A DNA stretch of 64,000 bases from Chloroflexaceae bacterium (GTDB lineage Bacteria > Chloroflexota > Chloroflexia > Chloroflexales > Chloroflexaceae), in NCBI GenBank assembly GCA_025057155.1, contig JANWYD010000004.1, positions 232,739-296,738 of the forward strand, read 5' to 3'. This document shows positions 39,901-48,420 of the stretch, in pieces. Made by a program: the position numbers and the translations under genes. Positions within the stretch are counted from its first letter, which is position 1. Each line of letters opens with the position of its first letter. Under the pieces are notes generated by a model. The model saw only the letters and a program-made list of their open reading frames with translations, made no database searches and was not told where the DNA came from.

Positions 39901-41313
39901 ATGGCGCGGACGGCGATCAGCCCCCTGGCGGCTCCGCGAGGAGAATTGCTTGGCCTGCTCCCTGCGTTCGAGACTGACGATCTCGAAGCGCAGATTAATG
40001 AACTGCTTGCCGACGTCCTGCTCCACGAGGCGCCGATCGCCGCGCCGCAGCCCCTGTCCGTTGATGAGGAACAGGATGATCGACGCGTCGTGATCACTGG
40101 CCTGGGCGTGGTCTCGCCCTTCGGTGTCGGCATCGAGCCGTTCTGGGAGGGGTTGGTGGCCGGTCACAGCGGGATCAGGCGCATCACGCATTTTGATCCG
40201 AGCGCCTACCCCTGCCAGATCGCCGGAGAAGTGCCGAACTTCCATCCCCAGCAGTTTATGGAGCTTCGCGAGGCGCGGCGCATGTCGCGCGCCAGTCAGA
40301 TGGCAGTGGCCGCGGCGCGCATGGCGGTCGAGATGGCTGGATTGCGCATTGACGCCGGCACCTCTGAGGGGATTGGCACGCTTATCGGTTGCGGCACTAC
40401 CTCATTGCCCGACGCGGAACAGGCCGCGCTCACCCTGGCGCGGCAGGGAGGCATGAAGATCAGCCCGTTCTTCATCCCCGCGGCGTTGCCCCATATGCCG
40501 GCCAGTCAGGTGGCCATCCAGTTGGGGCTGCGAGGCTACACCTCGGCAATCAGCACGGCCTGCGCGGCGGGCGCCCAGGCCATCGGCGAAGCGGCGGAGA
40601 TTATCAAGCGCGGCGACGCCGAGGTCATGCTTGCCGGAGGCGCTGAGGCGCCGATCACCGAACTGGGTCTGGGCGCCTTCTGTGTGATGCGCGCGTTGAG
40701 CACCAGCCATAACGCTGCCCCGGCGCGGGCCTCGCGCCCCTTTGATCGCCGTCGCGACGGCTTTGTGCCCGGCGAAGGGGCAGCGGTGCTGGTGCTGGAA
40801 CGCCTCTCAAGCGCCCGGCGTCGCGGCGCGCCCCTGCTGGCCGAAGTCGCCGGCTATGGTGCCACCGCCGACGCCTACCACATCACCGCGCCCGACCCCG
40901 AGGGGCTTGGCGCGGCGCGGGCGATGCGTCTGGCGCTCCATCATGCGCGCATCGATCCGCAACAGGTGGACTATATCAATGCCCATGCCACCGCCACCCC
41001 GGCCGGCGACCTGGCCGAGACCCGCGCCATCAAGCTCGTCTTCGGCGAGTACGCCTACAGCGTGCCAATCAGTGCAAATAAGTCTATGATCGGGCACCTC
41101 ACCGGCGCCGCCGGCGCGGTCGAAGCCGCTGCGACGGTGTTGACTATGCGCCACGGCCGCATTCCGCCAACGATCAACCTCGATGAGCCGGATCCGGAGT
41201 GTGACCTGGATTATGTGCCCAATGTCAGCCGCCCTGCTGAAGTGCAGATCGCCCTTTCCAACTCGTTTGGATTTGGCGGCGTGAACGCGGTGCTGGTGCT
41301 GCGAAAGGTGTAG
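39901..41313 (+). CDS. fabF: beta-ketoacyl-ACP synthase II with an N-terminal extension
   Basis: 470 residues. The start ATG 39901 is well supported by AAGGAG 5 nt upstream and the promoter just before it, so the extra 60 residues ahead of RRVVITGLGVVSP are genuine. The condensing enzyme is complete: Cys near 221 in STACAAGA, His near 362 in NAHATATPAGD, His near 399 in GHLTGAAG, and the closing NSFGFGGVNAVLVL. It elongates acyl-ACP with malonyl-ACP in fatty acid synthesis. The extension is Ala/Pro/Glu-rich with one predicted amphipathic helix (LEAQINELLADVLL); it has no known domain. It overlaps no neighbour; holB follows after 4 nt. Confidence 0.93.
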   Translation: MARTAISPLAAPRGELLGLLPAFETDDLEAQINELLADVLLHEAPIAAPQPLSVDEEQDDRRVVITGLGVVSPFGVGIEPFWEGLVAGHSGIRRITHFDPSAYPCQIAGEVPNFHPQQFMELREARRMSRASQMAVAAARMAVEMAGLRIDAGTSEGIGTLIGCGTTSLPDAEQAALTLARQGGMKISPFFIPAALPHMPASQVAIQLGLRGYTSAISTACAAGAQAIGEAAEIIKRGDAEVMLAGGAEAPITELGLGAFCVMRALSTSHNAAPARASRPFDRRRDGFVPGEGAAVLVLERLSSARRRGAPLLAEVAGYGATADAYHITAPDPEGLGAARAMRLALHHARIDPQQVDYINAHATATPAGDLAETRAIKLVFGEYAYSVPISANKSMIGHLTGAAGAVEAAATVLTMRHGRIPPTINLDEPDPECDLDYVPNVSRPAEVQIALSNSFGFGGVNAVLVLRKV

Positions 41314-41317
41314 TGGG

Positions 41318-42340
41318 ATGCCCTGGGGCATTATCGGTCACGAATGGGCGGTCGAGCAACTGCGAATCAGCATCCGCTTCGGCGCCGACGCCCATGCCTA
41401 TCTCTTCAGCGGCCCGCCTGGAGTGGGCAAGCGCCTGCTGGCGCTGCGGATGGCGCAGGCCCTCAACTGCGAGCACGGGGCCGGCGACCCGTGCATGGCC
41501 TGCCGCGCCTGTCGGCGCATCGAGCGCGGCAATCATCCCGATGTGCGCGTTGCCAGTATGGAGAGCCAGGCTGCCGCTGCCAAAGCGGAAGAGGCTGCCC
41601 GCCAGAAAGAACTCAAGATCGCCACCATCCGCGAATGGCAGCGCGATATCTCTCTCCGACCGTATGAGGGCCGGCGTCGGGTGTTCATCCTCCATGATGC
41701 CGAGCGGCTCAGCGACGAGGCCGCCAATGCCATGCTCAAGACGCTTGAGGAGCCGCCGCCCTACGCCACCTTGATCCTGGTGGCCGATAGTCACGATCTG
41801 CTGCCCACTATCGTATCCCGCTGCCGGACCCTGCGTCTGCGCCCGCTCCCCCGGCCTCAGGTGGTCGCGGCGCTGTTTAGCCGGGGCGCCGATCCTGATA
41901 CTGCGGCGTTGCTCGCTGCCTGGAGCGGCGGGCGTATCGGTCAGGCGCTGCGATTACTGCAGACGCCCGATGCGCTCGCCCGGCGCAACGAGCAACTCGC
42001 TGCCCTGCTCGCCGTCCATGATCAGGGACGCAGCGAGGCGATGCGCTGGGCCGAGCAACGAGCCAGAGAGTACCGTGGCGGCGAACAGGAGAGCGTCTTC
42101 GCCTGGCTGGAGTTGTGGCAAAGCTGGTGGCGCGACGTGCTGCTCGTCGCCGCTGGCAACCCCGAAGGGGTCGTGAATATTGACCGCCGGGCCGACCTGG
42201 AACGGATTGCGCGGCGCCACTCCCTCTCCCAGATCTACGCCTTCGTCACCCGGCTGGGCCAGGCGGCCCAGCACCTCCGTGACAACGCCAATCCCAACCT
42301 GGTGCTGGAGAATCTGGCCCTGCACGCGCCCGGGACCTGA
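41318..42340 (+). CDS. holB: DNA polymerase III delta' subunit
   Basis: 340 residues, 4 nt after fabF. N-terminal AAA+ module: FSGPPGVGKRLLA (Walker A, with Lys-Arg), a zinc-binding cluster of four Cys (CEHGAGDPCMACRAC), VFILHDAERLSDEAANAMLKTLEEPP (Walker B region and the conserved LKTLEEPP), and SRCRTLRLRPL with the SRC sensor motif. The C-terminal collar domain is helical. Delta' is part of the clamp loader. Retention of a near-complete Walker A is common in bacterial homologues outside the enterics. The pairing with fabF has no obvious functional reason. Confidence 0.93.
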   Translation: MPWGIIGHEWAVEQLRISIRFGADAHAYLFSGPPGVGKRLLALRMAQALNCEHGAGDPCMACRACRRIERGNHPDVRVASMESQAAAAKAEEAARQKELKIATIREWQRDISLRPYEGRRRVFILHDAERLSDEAANAMLKTLEEPPPYATLILVADSHDLLPTIVSRCRTLRLRPLPRPQVVAALFSRGADPDTAALLAAWSGGRIGQALRLLQTPDALARRNEQLAALLAVHDQGRSEAMRWAEQRAREYRGGEQESVFAWLELWQSWWRDVLLVAAGNPEGVVNIDRRADLERIARRHSLSQIYAFVTRLGQAAQHLRDNANPNLVLENLALHAPGT

Positions 42341-42414
42341 TCCCGGCGTCGGACAGCGTTTCGCTCCTGCTGAGGAGAGACGCCCCAAACTGCTATGGCT
42401 CTATGGACCGGTTT

Positions 42415-42451
42415 CTGTAGAGATGTTGAGCAGTGGAGATGTGGAGGTGAG
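42415..42451. repeat. half-copy of the GGAGGTGTAGAG repeat
   Basis: CTGTAGAGATGTTGAGCAG then TGGAGATGTGGAGGTGAG, without a clear right arm, in the 299-bp holB-crtY gap. Nothing else was recognised in that gap. Confidence 0.4.
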
Positions 42452-42639
42452 CGCCGGACCATCAATCTTGTTTACCTTCGAACCGCGCTCGCTGGTGCTG
42501 GCTGTGCCTCTCTACCTTCTCGCCTTACCCACAAACGCAAGGCGTAGCTTTCAGAACGGGACGCTCGCCCCTCAACCATGGCTTGAAGCCTGTGTTACAC
42601 TGCTCACGGGAACAGGATTGATGAAGGGTAGAGACGACG

Positions 42640-43824
42640 GTGAGTCACTTCGACTATATCATTACCGGCGGTGGGGCGGCCGGATTGAGCCTTGCGTACC
42701 ATCTGGATCGGGCGGGGTTGCACGATCGTCGGGTTCTGATCATTGATCAGGACGCTAAACAGCGTAATGATCGCACCTGGTGCTTCTGGGAAGTCGGCCC
42801 GGGTCCTTTCGAAGCCCTGGTAGCGCGAAGCTGGGATCAACTCTGGTTCCACAGCGAGCGCTACTCGGAACGGATCGCCATTCGACCCTACCGTTATAAG
42901 ATGATCCAGGGCGGAGACTTCTACCGCTTCATGCACAACTGGATCGCTACCCGGCCCAACATCACGCGCCTGCAGGGCCGGGTTGAGCGGATCGCCGAGG
43001 TCCCCGGCGGCGTAGCGGTCTGGGTGGACGGGGAGGAGATCCGTGGGACCTGGGCCTTCAACAGTATCTACCGCCCCGCTCCGCGTCCCCCTGGCCACAC
43101 CTACTGGCTCCAACACTTCAAAGGCTGGGTGATCACCACCTCACATCCGGTCTTTGACCCCGGCGCAGCAACCTTTATGGATTTCCGGGTGGAACAGCGC
43201 AATGATGTGCGGTTTGTCTATGTCCTGCCCTATGACGAGCGGACGGCTCTGGTGGAGTACACTCTCTTCTCGCCTGAACTGGAGCCGCAAGAGGTCTACG
43301 ATACCGGACTCAAGCGCTACATTAGCCAGCAACTGGGAGTTGAGAGCTACGCTATCCAGCACATAGAGTACGGTGTCATCCCTATGACCGATATTCCCTT
43401 CGAGCGCCGGCCCAGCCCGCATGTGATGAACATCGGCACTGCTGGTGGCATGACCAAAGCCTCTACCGGCTACACCTTCCAGCGCATCCAGCGGCAGTCG
43501 GCGCGGATTGCCGCCAGCCTCCGGCACACCGGACAGCCCTTCTACTCCGAGCCTCCCCTCAGCCGGCATGCCTGGATGGACAGCGTGTTGCTGCACGTGC
43601 TTGACCAGGGTCTGGAACGAGGTCACACCTTCTTCGAGCAACTCTTCAGCCGCAACGCTCCGCAGCGCGTGCTGCGCTTCCTGGACGAAGAGACGACCCT
43701 GCTCGAAGAGTTCGCCCTGATGGCGACGGTGAACGTATTTGCTTTCCTGCGCGCCTCGTGGAATGTGACGCGCCAGCGGGCCGGGGGCATGCTGGCGAGC
43801 ATGCTGGCCGCTTCGCGAACGTAG
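42640..43824 (+). CDS. crtY: lycopene beta-cyclase, CrtY type
   Basis: 394 residues. Start is GTG 42640; nearby ATGs are out of frame. The N-terminal FAD-binding motif is YIITGGGAAGLSLAYHL. The NDRTWCFWE signature of CrtY follows, then mid-domain FMDFRVEQ, VEYTLFSP, and a late IGTAGGMTKASTGYTFQRIQ block diagnostic of lycopene cyclases. The enzyme cyclises the ends of lycopene to give gamma- or beta-carotene at the membrane. In filamentous anoxygenic phototrophs it makes the main carotenoid series. No other crt gene is in the window. Confidence 0.93.
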   Translation: MSHFDYIITGGGAAGLSLAYHLDRAGLHDRRVLIIDQDAKQRNDRTWCFWEVGPGPFEALVARSWDQLWFHSERYSERIAIRPYRYKMIQGGDFYRFMHNWIATRPNITRLQGRVERIAEVPGGVAVWVDGEEIRGTWAFNSIYRPAPRPPGHTYWLQHFKGWVITTSHPVFDPGAATFMDFRVEQRNDVRFVYVLPYDERTALVEYTLFSPELEPQEVYDTGLKRYISQQLGVESYAIQHIEYGVIPMTDIPFERRPSPHVMNIGTAGGMTKASTGYTFQRIQRQSARIAASLRHTGQPFYSEPPLSRHAWMDSVLLHVLDQGLERGHTFFEQLFSRNAPQRVLRFLDEETTLLEEFALMATVNVFAFLRASWNVTRQRAGGMLASMLAASRT

Positions 43825-43855
43825 GGTCTCCTCCGAAACCCCGGACGGCGCGCCG

Positions 43856-43891
43856 CCCCCTCCCTCTCCACGGCTGTGGAGAGGGAGGGGG
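43856..43891. terminator. perfect 16-bp hairpin between converging crtY and nrdJ
   Basis: CCCCCTCCCTCTCCAC, loop GGCT, exact complement. It is 31 bp after crtY and 29 bp after nrdJ (minus), so it may end both. Confidence 0.75.
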
Positions 43892-43920
43892 CAGGGAGAG
43901 AGGGGGAGGATACTTTCACC

Positions 43921-46900
43921 TCAACACTCGGTATACCCGCACGTATAACATTTACGGCACCCTTCCTCGTAGAATAGCGTGGCGTTCTGGCAGTCGGGGC
44001 AGATCTCGCCGGTAGCGACCGCCTCAGTGTGCATGCCAGGCTCCGTATATGAGGCAGCCTCTGGTCCATAATGGCCATTGGTCGCCTCTCTGACGCCGCC
44101 TACCCCTGGCTTGAGGGGTTTGGGGCCGCGGGGCTCTTCATTGTGCACGTAGTGGTCCTGCAAGACTTTGCCGATAGCGTCGGGCACCGAGCGCACCCGG
44201 TCAGGGCCGAAGCCGGCCGAGCGCGCCCCGCCGATGCCGCGTAGTTGCTCGGCCAGCAGCTTCACCGGCACCCCGCAACGGAGTGAGAGCGAGAGCAGAC
44301 GCCCGATCGCCTCGGTGAAGGCCAGCACATCACTCCCGGCGCGCCCGATGATTGCGAAGACCTCGAACGGCTGGCCGTCAAGTTCGGTGACGAACAGCCG
44401 CAGCTTGCCCAGGGGCGTCACTACCGGGTAGGAGTGGCTAGGCAGGCCCTCGGCGGGCACTTTCCGCGGCTCCAGCACCAGTGGCGCCGCGGGCGCTGGA
44501 GAGGCTTCGGCGGGCGGTTGCGCCGGAACGGCAGGTTGCTGAGCCGGGGTGGTGGTGGTGCCGGTCGAGAGCACCTGGTTTGCTCGCGATCCGTCGCGGT
44601 ACACGGTGATGCCTTTGCACCCCAGGCTGTAGGCTAGTTCATACGCCTCACGCACCTGCTCGGGCGTGGCGTCGTGGGGAAAGTTGATCGTGTTGTGGGA
44701 GATGATCCCGTTGACCACGTACTCGTGCGCCTGCTCCACCTCGATGTCGTACAGATCAACCAGACCGGCGTCCTCGATTGCCGTTACGCTGTAGGCGAGC
44801 ACATCGGTCGGCCAGCCCATGCGCTCGGCCACGCTCCGATTGCACCAGCTATAACCACGTTCGCGCATCGCCTGTATGGCGGCGAAGGCGGGGTGATTGG
44901 CGGCAATCGGCGCACTGGCCCGATCGCCCACAAACACCATGTACTCCTGATCGGCTGGCTTTGGCGCGTTCTTGTGACTCTCTACACAGCGGATCACTCC
45001 CTGCAACTCGTTGGAGACCGCAACACCGTGCCTCACCGCCTGCCCCGGAACCTCCAGCCGCCTCTGGCGCACCAGCGGCAGGCCAAAGCTGCGGCACAGT
45101 TCGGCCGCCTCATAGCCCAGCCGCTCAGATGTGCCATCGTACACGTAGAGCACGTTCGTGCGCGGCTCCAGGTAACCGCCCAGCGACAGGCCGGCAAGAA
45201 AGGCCAGCTTCTCCCCCGCGCTGCCAACCAGGATCTGGTCGGGGATGCGCCGGTTGTTGGCGTCGTCGCCGATCAGGCTGGCGACATCGCGCGCAAGCTC
45301 GCGCGAAGTCAGGTAAAGCGCCCGCCTCCCCGCGCGCCGGTCTTCGAGCACCCGGAGCGCCTCGCCAAACAGTCGCGCGACCACTTCGCCGAAAGTTCGC
45401 TCGACTCCCTCGTCGGCGCAGGCAAGGCCAATGAAACCGGTTGTTGCAACGATGTGGCCGGCGGCGGCCAGCATGCCCAGGAAGAGTGCGACATCGGGAC
45501 TCATACGCTCGGGCAGCCGGATGGATCCGTTGGCGGATGCGAAGGGCCTGACTGGCCCCCCGATGGGCGCGCCGCCGGGACCGTGCGAGGCCGCCAGCCG
45601 CCCGAGCACCACATCGCCGAGTTTCAGTTCCGACATCACGCGCCAGCCGCCGGGAGTGAGAACACGGTGGGAGCCGGTTGCTCCGGTGAGCGAGGCGCCG
45701 TTGTCGAGGGTGATCGTGACCGCAGGCTTGTAGCCGGCATGGTAGTGCCGGGTAATCCGGTGGCCCTGGGCAGTGAGGATCGTACCATCGAGGGGCGTAA
45801 AGGTGTCGGCTTGCATCGTCTCGGCAAACTCCTCGACGCGCATCAACCCCTGCGAGGTGGGGATCAGCGTCCCTGCGGCGATGCACTTCGAGATCGCGCT
45901 GTCAGTATGCTCCTGGAAGGCCGCCTGCATCCGCACGTGCCATTCGGGGCTGATGTCGTGGGCGGTGACCCAGACCCGCTGCACCTCGGCGGGCACCTCG
46001 GGGTGATGGATATGGCCGGTATTGGCGATGCGCTCCATCAACGCCTCGCTGTACCAGCCCTCGCGCCGCGCCTGCTCCACGAAGTCCTGGTTCACGTCGA
46101 GCATCCGCGTTTCGGCCTGGTAGCGCCAGAAGGCGATGGCAAAGAGCGGTTCGATGCCCGACGAGCAACCGGCGATCATGCTGATCGTGCCGGTGGGGGC
46201 CACGGTGGTAATGTTACAGTTGCGCAGGCGCCGCTCGGGGCGCACGCGGGCCCCATCAGGGCGCCGGGCGCAGGTGGCGTCGGGGCCCCAGATGGAACGC
46301 TCCCATTCGGGGAAAACCCCCCGCTCGGCGGCGAGCTGTTCGGAGGCGACCTTGGCCTCCTCGTCAACAAAGCGCATCACATCGCGCCCCAGTTCGATGG
46401 CCGCGCTCGAATTGTAGGGCACGCCGAGACGGACAAGCATATCGGCCCAGCCCATCACCCCCAGGCCGATGCGGCGAATGCGCTGGCTCACTTCGGTAAT
46501 CTGCGGCAGCGGGTAGTTGTTCGCATCCACCACATTATCGAGGAACCGGGTGCTCTGATGCACGACCTCGCGCAGCGCATCCCAGTCAATTGTTCGTTGA
46601 GCAGTAACAAACTTGCCCAGGTTGATCGAACCGAGGTTGCACACATCGTAAGGGAGGAGCGGCTGCTCGCCACAGGGGTTCGTGGCCTCGTACTGGCCCA
46701 TGTGCGGCACGGGGTTGTACTCATTGGCCCGGTCAATGAAGAACAACCCCGGCTCGCCGGTGGCATGAGCGCACTGCACAATCAGATCGAAGACCATCCG
46801 CGCGCGCACCCGCATCGGCTGGCCCGGCGGGACCAGCAGTTCACCGGTGAGGGGGTGTTTCAGCCCTTCGCGGGAAGCGATATGCACCTGGCCGGTACGT

Positions 46901-47966
46901 GGGTTAATCAGATCGTACACGGCATCGTTCTTCACCGCGTCCATAAAAGCGTCAGTAATCGCGACACTGATATTGAAATTTGTGATCTTCGTAATATCGA
47001 GTTTACATGTGATGAAACTCAGAATATCCGGATGATCACACCGCAGGATGCCCATATTTGCGCCACGCCGGCTTGTTACTCCGCCGTTGCGGGGCCAGGT
47101 CATTTCTGCCTGGCTCTCGCCCTTTCGGTGCGAGGTCGGACTCTCTCATCAGCGCCCATCGAGTGATGAACAGGGAGCCCCTCGATGGACCCCGTCTCGC
47201 GCCACCCGGCAGGATTGCTCCTCACCGAGTCCTACTGGCTTGTGGAGCTTCCGTTGGTTGCAAGGCAACCCCACTGGCGTTCGGTAGTCTCTGAACCTTC
47301 CTCCGGGTCGCCCCGGAGGCTTGGCTGCTGATAACCCAATCTCTCTACTTTTCCAGCCGTCACGCCTGCCGTTGCCGGCTACGTTGTGGCAAGAGAGCTC
47401 TCAGGGCGTCCCAGCAATTCGCGAGATTTTACACGCGCCGTAGTCTATGACCCACGCGTGCCACCTTGCTTGATCGCTTCGGTGGAATAATTGTAGACCT
47501 CCATAAAGCTGACCGGGCCGGAGGCCACGCCCATGGTTGAGCGCACTACGTCGTTGCGCGGGCGCAGGTTGCTGAAGGCGAAGCCTGTGCCGCCCCCCGA
47601 CTGGTGCACCAGGGCGGCGTGCTTCATCGTATCGTAGATGCTTTCGAGGCTATCGTACACCGGCAGCACAAAGCAGGCCGACAGCATTCCCAGTGGCCGC
47701 CCGGCGTTCATCAAGGTCGGGCTGTTCGGCTCAAAGATGCCCTGGGTCATCAGGTGATAGAATGTGTCAGACCAGCGCGCCGCTTGCTCGTCGCTGGCGC
47801 CGTAGCGCTGCTCCACCGCCGCAATGGTGTCGGCCACACGGCGAAACATCGTCTCCGGCGTCTCAACCACGTTGCCCTGCTCGTCACGGATCAGGTAACG
47901 CTTCTTGAGCACCGTCCTGGCGATCTCAGTGAGTGCCGCTGGCGCATCAGCGGTTGATCGGGCCAT
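43921..47966 (-). CDS. nrdJ: adenosylcobalamin-dependent (class II) ribonucleotide reductase; gene with a group I intron and an intein
   Basis: Join of exon 1 (47454-47966, 171 codons) and exon 2 (43921-47067, 1048 codons): 1219 residues, 821 after intein removal. Start ATG 47966 behind AAAGGAG. Exon 1 carries the N-terminus with NSPTLMNAG and the SACFVLPV cysteine; it ends in IKQGGTR. Exon 2 resumes at [15 protein letters not shown] and contains [21 protein letters not shown] (catalytic Cys-x-Glu), then the intein within SAISK/TINFP. The C-terminus has a zinc ribbon, CPDC and [12 protein letters not shown], also supplying redox cysteines. It makes deoxynucleotides with B12, with or without oxygen. 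Without intron removal the frame stops two codons into the intron. Confidence 0.94.
44692..45885 (-). other. intein in NrdJ (398 residues) with a decayed LAGLIDADG endonuclease
   Basis: Begins with Cys in [13 protein letters not shown] (block A), has a [12 protein letters not shown] segment (block B), and ends in [13 protein letters not shown] and GIISHN (blocks F and G), followed by Thr as first residue of the C-extein. All splicing residues (Cys1, the block B His, penultimate His, last Asn, +1 Thr) are present. The two dodecapeptides, [12 protein letters not shown] and [13 protein letters not shown], have Ala and Gly where catalytic Asp belongs, so homing activity is probably lost. The insertion is in the conserved SK-TIN loop of the reductase. 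Confidence 0.93.
47068..47453 (-). ncRNA. ORF-less group I self-splicing intron in nrdJ (386 nt)
   Basis: P1: exon end CACGCGT (47454-47460) pairs fully with intron GCGCGTG (47432-47438), leaving the U.G pair at the 5' splice site. P10: the first three bases of exon 2 (CGT) pair with ACG just 5' of that guide. The last intron base is G. Core motifs: P-like AATTGCTGGGA with Q-like TCAGCAGCC (P4), a P6 stem CCTCCGGG-GCGA-CCCGGAGG with a GNRA loop, R-like GTTCAGAGACTA, S-like AGAGAGTCCGA, and a P9-like CCAGG/CCTGG stem near the 3' end. No open frame for a homing endonuclease is inside. Excision joins GGTR to RGAN with no residue gained or lost. Confidence 0.92.
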
Positions 47967-48206
47967 TGGTCTTGCTCCTTTCGGAATCAGTTAGCGTTCC
48001 CGTGACCAGATACTCTTGAGAGACCTGGTTTCCCCCGGCCCCTGCTTCCAGCAGGGCCGCTTGAAGAGCAGCCCTGCCATCTGTGTAAAGCTATTCTCAC
48101 TGGCGACAGCAGCCGCCTGCTCCGAAATAGTCGTTCAGGAAGGCTTGTCTACTACATATAGGAACGATCTCTTATGTTGACCACTAAATGTTGGTCTATT
48201 GGCGAT
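47967..48206 (-). promoter_or_regulatory. roughly 240-nt structured leader of nrdJ
   Basis: Contains a stem GGCCCTGCT / AGCAGGGGCC with one bulge (48037-48058) and other short stems. I looked for a cobalamin riboswitch, since the enzyme needs B12, and did not find the B12 box or GGNNACC-type core with confidence. Confidence 0.4.
48149..48194 (-). promoter_or_regulatory. candidate pair of NrdR boxes
   Basis: Two similar near-palindromes, CTACTACATATAGGAA (48149-48164) and CCACTAAATGTTGG (48181-48194), have centres about 31 bp apart, three helical turns, the spacing of NrdR sites. They fall just downstream of the predicted start point, where NrdR could block transcription. Match to the consensus is only partial. 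Confidence 0.4.
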
Positions 48207-48212
48207 GGGAGC

Positions 48213-48241
48213 ACTATAGCACGGACATAGCGCCATGTCAA
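48213..48241 (-). promoter_or_regulatory. strong promoter of nrdJ
   Basis: Minus strand TTGACA (48236-48241), 17-nt spacer ending TGC, TATAGT (48213-48218). Transcription would start near 48206. Confidence 0.85.
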
Positions 48242-48356
48242 CACGCGAATAATTGTTGACATCATGTGGATAAATTTGGGAGAAGGGCGCTCAGGAGAGA
48301 CCGGCGGGTGAGGACTGCCGACCCTCTATGCTCACCCCGGAACGCTCCGCTCGTAC

Positions 48357-48362
48357 TATAAT
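48357..48362 (+). promoter_or_regulatory. -10 element for the two-component operon
   Basis: TATAAT with a weak -35 region. A start near 48369 leaves the upstream ATG candidates (48328, 48361) outside the mRNA and supports GTG 48421 as the kinase start. Confidence 0.45.
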
Positions 48363-48420
48363 GAACCTGACAACCGGCAGAGGCGGAAAGGGCCTTCAGT
48401 TCCGCGTGAGGAGACATCTC

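Noticed and set aside
38043..40133. 696-codon minus-strand frame over mrp, moaA and the fabF start
   Set aside because: Runs across three real genes and a terminator on the other strand; composition is shadow-like.
44674..47166. 830-codon plus-strand frame opposite nrdJ
   Set aside because: Antisense to nrdJ exon 2 and the intein; no ribosome site and no recognisable domain.
47068..47966. nrdJ as a pseudogene or frameshifted gene
   Set aside because: The interruption is a 386-nt structured insertion with exact splice pairing; exon frames join with no loss of residues.
47967..48206. Cobalamin riboswitch upstream of the B12-dependent reductase
   Set aside because: The leader is long and folded, but I could not find the B12 box or core pairing; not claimed.
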